From Bacilli bacterium (GTDB taxonomy: Bacteria; Bacillota_I; Bacilli_A; ML615J-28; CAG-313): 10,123 bases of DNA. Below, one piece after another: positions 5,748 to 10,123 of this stretch (within the stretch, counting starts at the first letter, position 1; each line of letters starts with the position of its first letter). The stretch spans positions 1 to 10,123 of the forward strand of contig CAADXH010000077.1 in assembly GCA_900752975.1 (NCBI GenBank), given 5' to 3'. The notes under the pieces are model-generated. The model ran no database searches. It worked only from the letters and a program-made list of their open reading frames with translations, and had not been told where the DNA came from. The position numbers and the translations under genes are program-made.

Positions 5748-7925
5748 TTAATGTTTTTTACGGATAATGATAATACTAGAAGCTACAACGAATGAAAGGG
5801 CAATAATAGTTTTTGCTGCAGTACCAAAGTTGCAAGATGATTCGTTATTTTTTGTATTCTTTGTCCATTTCGCAGTAAGAGTGATATTTGTTAATTCTTC
5901 AAAATCAAGAGTAAATACTTGATTATCATTTTCGTCATACCAACCATCAAACGTATATCCTTTTTTATCTGGATCTAAAAGGTTAAAGGCTTCAGTTAGT
6001 CCATTAAAACTTGTGATATTAGCACTATTATTAGTTCCACCATCAAGATTATAAGTAATAGTGTAATCATGCATTTTTTGAATTGGTAGTTTTACTCTAG
6101 TGTTCTCATTTAGAGATGAATTAATATTATATATCAAATCAAACTGTAAAGTAGAAATATCTTTAATTAAATTCTTTTTAATTTTAAGGGTACCATCTTT
6201 AGGATTGTTAACTTTTAAAATGTCACGATCAAACTTGATACTTAAACTAACAATAGTTTTTTTAGGATCAGAAACTTTAAAGTGAATAATATAATCAGTA
6301 TCAGTTTCTTCATAGAAATAACGTTTTATGGTAGGAACCGTTTTGCCAGTCTTGAAGTGTAATTCTCCAGATTGAGATTTTAATGAAGAATTCTTATAAG
6401 TAACGTCATAATTGTATTTTGCAACATAAGATGTTTCAGGATCTAGATTATCAAAACTAATTGAATCCCCAACGAGTGGTTTAGTTATGTCATTAACTGT
6501 TACAGTGGCATTAGAAATAGATGTATGAGAACCTTTAATGTATGAGAAATTAACAGATGTATCAGTTAGTTCAGATGTTTTTAAAGTTAAGTCTGGTACA
6601 ACAACTAATAAAGCATTAGAGTCACCACGTTCATTACCATCAGAAGGTGAGTTATAAACGTCGAATTCACCATATTTGTTACGAGTAATAACAGTAGTAG
6701 AGCCACCACCATCAAGATTGTAACCTTCTACACAATCGTAATATAATAGGGTAGCACTAAGTTCAGCATAGCTCATACCGTACATATTACTTTCAAATTG
6801 ACGACCATCAACTGTCATTAAGACAATGCTACCATCTTCCTTGATACCAACAACAGTACGAGGGTGACGTTCTTCAAGACCTTCGGTTAAAACAACGTTA
6901 CCATTTAATAATAATTGTGCTCCTGCACCTGTGATATTATCACATTCAGCGTAATCACCAACAATATTTTGTTGAACACGAATAGTTGAACCAGAAACTA
7001 AATAATTTTGCACTTCAGTGTTGGCAGTTTGAATAGCAAATTGTCCTATACGAAGTGTTTTTTCTGCAGTAGCACGCTCAACTAATCCTTTACCATAAAT
7101 TTGAGTTTTTGACATTGCAAGACAACGCTCAGGAGTTAATGATAAGTAAGTATTTTCAACCGGAGTAGTAATTTCAATAGTATTACGTATGGTTACTTCA
7201 TTTTTTCCTGTACCTTCTTTTTCCATTTCATAGTAACTAAACCAAACCGCAATTTCATCGTTAACAGGAGCTTCGTTCTTTTTAGCCACATCAAATTCTT
7301 TGACAACTTCACCAATTTCATTAAGAATTTGTAATTTTAATCCAGAGGCTTCAATTTTCTTTCCACCAACTAATGGATAACTACTGCCATCGTTTTTGAA
7401 ACCGACATTTGTAGTAGCACCATATGGACGGTAAACTTCACCATTACTTACAGAATAACCATTACCTTGATAAGGAAGGGCATCTTTACCACGAATATCA
7501 AAGAAATCACCATTAACGCCAGCAATTACTTTCCATCCAGGGTTATGTAATTCAAAGTTCTCAGCAAGAGTTCTAACAGTTTGAAGGGTCCAACCATTAC
7601 GATTCATATATGTCCAGTTAACAATACGAACACTTTCATTACTAGGAACAGTTACTACATTTACTTGTTGACCTACTAAAGTATCTTTAGGTCCACAACT
7701 ATCATATTCGTTTAGCCTTGATGCACTACTAATACCTAGGTCTCTAATATGGGTAATGCCATAACCTAAGTCTTGAGTAACAGTATTATTTGTTGCCTTA
7801 TATGTCGCACCGGCAACTGAAACAGTATCTTTATTTGCATCATAAGCTTTTACTGTATTAGGTCCAATAAGGAATAAACTTAAAATGCATAAAGTACTAA
7901 GAATGAATATAAATTTTTTCTTCAT
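5748..7925 (-). CDS. Exported phosphodiester glycosidase-domain (NAGPA-like) protein with InlB repeat and C-terminal anchor
   Basis: This is a 725-residue cell-surface protein. Residues 1-27 form a signal peptide (KKK, hydrophobic core, likely cut after VKA). Residues of about 85-443 match the phosphodiester glycosidase domain known from the mammalian mannose-6-phosphate uncovering enzyme NAGPA: GVNGDFFD (136-143), HPRTVVG (354-360), MTVDGRQ (370-376), YNLDGGGSTT (402-411) and SPSDGNERGDSNAL (426-439). Two beta-rich, fibronectin-like segments follow (about 444-526 and 530-617). One InlB/Listeria-Bacteroides repeat spans about 620-688 (YTITYNLDGG, GYTFDGWYDE, LTAKW). The end is ESSCNFG (695-701), a hydrophobic helix and RKKH, with no LPXTG motif. 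The start follows AGGAGG (7937-7932) with six bases of spacing. It probably removes sugar-1-phosphate caps or acts on envelope phosphodiesters (inference). It is a single-gene unit with its own promoter. Confidence 0.88.
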   Translation of the reverse strand: MKKKFIFILSTLCILSLFLIGPNTVKAYDANKDTVSVAGATYKATNNTVTQDLGYGITHIRDLGISSASRLNEYDSCGPKDTLVGQQVNVVTVPSNESVRIVNWTYMNRNGWTLQTVRTLAENFELHNPGWKVIAGVNGDFFDIRGKDALPYQGNGYSVSNGEVYRPYGATTNVGFKNDGSSYPLVGGKKIEASGLKLQILNEIGEVVKEFDVAKKNEAPVNDEIAVWFSYYEMEKEGTGKNEVTIRNTIEITTPVENTYLSLTPERCLAMSKTQIYGKGLVERATAEKTLRIGQFAIQTANTEVQNYLVSGSTIRVQQNIVGDYAECDNITGAGAQLLLNGNVVLTEGLEERHPRTVVGIKEDGSIVLMTVDGRQFESNMYGMSYAELSATLLYYDCVEGYNLDGGGSTTVITRNKYGEFDVYNSPSDGNERGDSNALLVVVPDLTLKTSELTDTSVNFSYIKGSHTSISNATVTVNDITKPLVGDSISFDNLDPETSYVAKYNYDVTYKNSSLKSQSGELHFKTGKTVPTIKRYFYEETDTDYIIHFKVSDPKKTIVSLSIKFDRDILKVNNPKDGTLKIKKNLIKDISTLQFDLIYNINSSLNENTRVKLPIQKMHDYTITYNLDGGTNNSANITSFNGLTEAFNLLDPDKKGYTFDGWYDENDNQVFTLDFEELTNITLTAKWTKNTKNNESSCNFGTAAKTIIALSFVVASSIIIIRKKH

Positions 7926-7963
7926 TATTATCCTCCTATTCTTATCATTCTTTTTACCATTTT

Positions 7964-7992
7964 ATTATATCATAATTTAATTAAAAAGGCAA
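7964..7992 (-). promoter_or_regulatory. Promoter of the glycosidase-domain gene
   Basis: On the minus strand, TTGCCT (7992-7987) lies 17 bases before a perfect TATAAT (7969-7964). TGA precedes the -10 box, giving the extended form TGnTATAAT. A start near 7957 leaves a leader of about 30 bases with the AGGAGG ribosome binding site. Confidence 0.7.
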
Positions 7993-8016
7993 AAAATAAA
8001 TATACTTGTGAAAATT

Positions 8017-8031
8017 GTGATATAATATCAC
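8017..8031. promoter_or_regulatory. Perfect palindrome over the ABC promoter -10 box (candidate operator)
   Basis: GTGATAT (8017-8023) and ATATCAC (8025-8031) are exact reverse complements around one central base and enclose the -10 hexamer. TTGTGA occurs at 8006-8011 and again at 8015-8020, the second copy overlapping the left arm. A dimeric repressor bound here would block the exporter promoter. No regulator gene is in the window, so it would be encoded elsewhere. Confidence 0.5.
8018..8026 (+). promoter_or_regulatory. Extended -10 promoter of the ABC exporter operon
   Basis: TGATATAAT is a consensus extended -10 element. No good -35 box is present at 16-18 bases upstream (the sequence there is A/T only), so the TG extension probably carries recognition. 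A start near 8033 gives a leader of about 19 bases containing the ribosome binding site AAAGGGG (8038-8044). Confidence 0.6.
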
Positions 8032-8051
8032 GTACTGAAAGGGGCAAACTT

Positions 8052-8831
8052 ATGGAAAAAACAATTATTGTTAAAAATTTAAAGAAAACTTTTACAATTT
8101 CTCGTAAACAAATGAAAATAGATCATACAACAGTTAATCGTAAAATTGCAGTTAAGGGTATAAGTTTTGAAACATATGCAGGTGAAATTTTTGGTTTACT
8201 TGGACCTAATGGAGCAGGTAAAACCACAACCCTTAGATGTATCGCAACATTAATTAAACCAGATGAGGGTACAATTCTTGTTAATGGAATTGATAATAAA
8301 AATGACATTAAAGTAAAGAAAGAACTATGTTTCTTAACTAATGAACTTAAACTTGAAGAACAAATGACACCAACTTATGCCTTTAATTACTATGCCAAAT
8401 TCTATAATATTGACCAAGAAACTGTCGATAAAAGAAGAACTGAATTATTTAAAAAGTTTGGTATTGATAAATTCGCAGAAGTAAAAATTAGTGACTTATC
8501 CACAGGTATGAAACAAAAAACTTCAATTGTTGTAAGTTTAGTAAATGATCCAAGCATTGTAATTTTTGATGAACCTACTAATGGACTTGATATTTTGACT
8601 GCAAAACAAGTAACTGATTACTTACTTGAATTAAAAGAGCAAGGTAAAACCATTATTATTAGTACGCATATTATGAATTTAATTGAAAAACTTTGTGACC
8701 GAGTTGGAATTATCATAAATGGTAATTTAGTTTTATGTGATACAGTTGAAAATATTTTAAATACTTCGCCATCACATGATTTAGAACAAATCTTCTTTGA
8801 TCTATATGTAAAAGAAGGAGGAAATGAATAA
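8052..8831 (+). CDS. ABC-2 exporter ATP-binding protein, NatA-like
   Basis: This 259-residue cytosolic ATPase is the energising subunit of an ABC exporter. Walker A GPNGAGKTT is at 51-59, signature LSTGM at 149-153 (in place of LSGGQ), Walker B IVIFDEP at 169-175 followed by the D-loop NGLD, and the switch His at 206 (STH). The usual Q-loop glutamine is replaced by the segment FLTNELKLEEQMTP (94-107), which resembles NatA-type ATPases that have FLTG or FLTN there. A polar insertion at about 16-32 separates the first strand from the A-loop region. The ATG follows AAAGGGG with seven bases of spacing, and the stop overlaps the permease ATG by one base (TAATG). NatA proteins energise sodium export in Bacillus, but related ones export drugs or peptides, so the substrate is open. 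Confidence 0.9.
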   Translation: MEKTIIVKNLKKTFTISRKQMKIDHTTVNRKIAVKGISFETYAGEIFGLLGPNGAGKTTTLRCIATLIKPDEGTILVNGIDNKNDIKVKKELCFLTNELKLEEQMTPTYAFNYYAKFYNIDQETVDKRRTELFKKFGIDKFAEVKISDLSTGMKQKTSIVVSLVNDPSIVIFDEPTNGLDILTAKQVTDYLLELKEQGKTIIISTHIMNLIEKLCDRVGIIINGNLVLCDTVENILNTSPSHDLEQIFFDLYVKEGGNE

Positions 8832-10039
8832 TGAAGAATATTTTAAATATCGTAAAAAAAGAATTAGACAAAATATTTAAAAGTCCAAGACTAATATTTT
8901 CAACATTTTTACTTCCTGCCCTATTAATATTTGTAATGTATACTTTCATGGGTAGTAGTGCTAAAGAACAAACTAACAAGCAACTAGATCATGAATATAC
9001 ATTGGTTATGTTAACTAAATCAGAAGAATTTAAAAAAATGATAAATGAAAGTTCTAACATTCTACCATTTAAGATAAATTTAAAAGAATATGATGGTACA
9101 GTTACTCCTGAAATGCTTAATAAGGATACAACTTTATATAAAGAAATGTATAACTCCATTAAGAATGAAGAAACAGATTTATGGGTTTATGTTCCTGATA
9201 ATTTTGATAATATATCAACAGGCAATACTAAAGGTGAAACAACAGTAATGATGTATACTCATAGTAAAAATGAATTTTCATCGGTAATTCAAGGAGCATT
9301 AGCTGAGCTTATTAATACTCGTACTTCAGCCTTAAATGAATATAAAGTTTTATCAACAAGTAATGACATTGCTACAGAAAAAGAAAAGGGCTCTACTCTT
9401 ATGGCAATGATGGCTCCAATGCTTATTATGACTTTCATTTTTGCGGGAGCATTATCAATTGGCGCTGACTCAATTGCGGGAGAAAAAGAAAGAGGAACCA
9501 TTGCAACAATGTTAATGGCTCCAATTAGTAAAAATCAAATAATTATGGGTAAAATCATTTCTGCCATCATTATCACAATTATTGCATCAATTTGTTCATT
9601 TATAGGTTTAATGGCTTCACTTAAAAATTATATTTCGGCCTTTGGAGAATCAGGTGTTGATCTTAATTTAACAGCAACTACGGTTGTGCAATTACTTATA
9701 ATAATTATTTTAATATCTTTAATTGCCGTTAGTCTTTTCTTGGTTGCATCAACTTATGCAAAAACAACCAAAGAAGCAACAATGTATGCAATGCCTGTTT
9801 ATATCATTGGTATTATTAGTGGAGTATTCACAATGTTTAATAACTCAATGCCAACAGAAATTTTACCATATATAATTCCTATTTATAATCTCACTCTTGG
9901 ATTAAAAGGAATTTTTATGAATGAATTAACTTTTGGATATTTCATGGTAATCTTTGGTAGTAATATTGTATACTTTATATTAATAATTCTACTTGTAAGA
10001 CAAATGTTTAAGAGTGAAAAAATAATGTTTAGTAGATAA
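8831..10039 (+). CDS. ABC-2 type permease, NatB-like
   Basis: This is a 402-residue integral membrane subunit pairing with the ATPase just upstream. A basic, amphipathic N-terminal helix (KNILNIVKKELDKIFKSPR) precedes helix 1 (about 21-40). A large extracellular domain follows (about 42-188). Five more helices then come at about 192-215, 239-263, 284-308, 319-335 and 368-389. GEKERGTIATMLMAPIS (217-233) is the conserved coupling motif of the ABC2_membrane_3/NatB group. The one-helix, large-loop, five-helix layout and the length both fit that family. Its ribosome binding site GAAGGAGG (8814-8821) lies inside the ATPase gene, nine bases before ATG. The export substrate is not predictable; sodium, antimicrobial peptide or lipid-like cargo are all known for relatives. 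Confidence 0.9.
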   Translation: MKNILNIVKKELDKIFKSPRLIFSTFLLPALLIFVMYTFMGSSAKEQTNKQLDHEYTLVMLTKSEEFKKMINESSNILPFKINLKEYDGTVTPEMLNKDTTLYKEMYNSIKNEETDLWVYVPDNFDNISTGNTKGETTVMMYTHSKNEFSSVIQGALAELINTRTSALNEYKVLSTSNDIATEKEKGSTLMAMMAPMLIMTFIFAGALSIGADSIAGEKERGTIATMLMAPISKNQIIMGKIISAIIITIIASICSFIGLMASLKNYISAFGESGVDLNLTATTVVQLLIIIILISLIAVSLFLVASTYAKTTKEATMYAMPVYIIGIISGVFTMFNNSMPTEILPYIIPIYNLTLGLKGIFMNELTFGYFMVIFGSNIVYFILIILLVRQMFKSEKIMFSR

Positions 10040-10044
10040 AAAAG

Positions 10045-10086
10045 GGGCTGTTAAATAACCTATAAATTAGGTTACAGCCCTTTTTT
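10045..10086 (+). terminator. Intrinsic terminator after the ABC exporter operon
   Basis: GGGCTGT (10045-10051) pairs with ACAGCCC (10074-10080). An inner stem AACCTA/TAGGTT (10057-10062 with 10068-10073) closes a TAAAT loop, with a five-base bulge on the left side. Six T residues follow. The A-run before the stem (10038-10043) could let it act on the minus strand too. Confidence 0.9.
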
Positions 10087-10123
10087 ACTATTCAAAAAAA
10101 ATAAAAAGCATTAAAGGAATCCA

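Noticed and set aside
8713..8979. Minus-strand open frame across the ATPase-permease junction
   Set aside because: It overlaps two genes with clear domain motifs and a one-base stop/start overlap, and its product shows no recognisable motif.
1..10123. Mycoplasma-type code with TGA as tryptophan
   Set aside because: All recognised genes use TGG for tryptophan and contain no in-frame TGA, despite the AT-rich composition.

Overview
The window is AT-rich (roughly 30% GC by eye) and reads as a chromosomal segment of a low-GC Bacillota, most likely an anaerobic or gut-associated member of Bacilli/Erysipelotrichia or a related uncultured lineage. Reasons are the strong GGAGG-type ribosome binding sites, tightly packed same-strand gene runs, intrinsic terminators with U tracts, a NatA/NatB-type ABC pair, and an exported protein with an InlB-type repeat. 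The genetic code is standard: tryptophan is TGG throughout and no gene carries an internal TGA. Every natural gene end in the window is TAA. The taxonomic placement is an inference from style, not from a marker gene.

Layout. (1) 181-2469, plus strand: a three-gene run, probably co-transcribed. It holds a DUF5131 / phage Gp37-Gp68 family gene broken by an in-frame TAG, an intact short-chain dehydrogenase, and a membrane protein of the Pr6Pr / FAR-17a-AIG1 type broken by an in-frame TAA. A strong terminator lies directly after the ancestral end of the third gene. (2) 2508-5737, plus strand: a promoter and a compact four-gene operon (alpha/beta hydrolase, MFS-like transporter, small four-helix membrane protein, pyridoxal/pyridoxamine kinase). 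It has 14- and 17-base overlaps and ends in a terminator that can serve both strands. (3) 5748-7925, minus strand: a 725-residue exported phosphodiester glycosidase-domain protein with an InlB/Listeria-Bacteroides repeat and a C-terminal membrane anchor. (4) 7926-8051: a divergent promoter region with an extended -10 promoter on each strand and a perfect 15-base palindrome over the rightward -10 box. (5) 8052-10039, plus strand: an ATPase and permease of a NatAB-like ABC-2 exporter, followed by a strong terminator.

How they work together. The ABC pair forms one exporter. The kinase operon couples vitamin B6 salvage with two membrane proteins and a hydrolase, but the transported substrate cannot be read from sequence. 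The dehydrogenase and the AIG1-like membrane protein are translationally coupled and may have acted on a common, perhaps lipid, substrate before the second was interrupted. No tRNA, rRNA, CRISPR array, insertion sequence or integrase was seen, and no gene-free stretch exceeds 300 bases. Bases 1-180 hold only a possible hairpin next to the first ribosome binding site, and nothing was recognised in bases 10087-10123. The most unusual point is that two of three neighbouring genes each carry one premature stop in an otherwise perfectly open frame.
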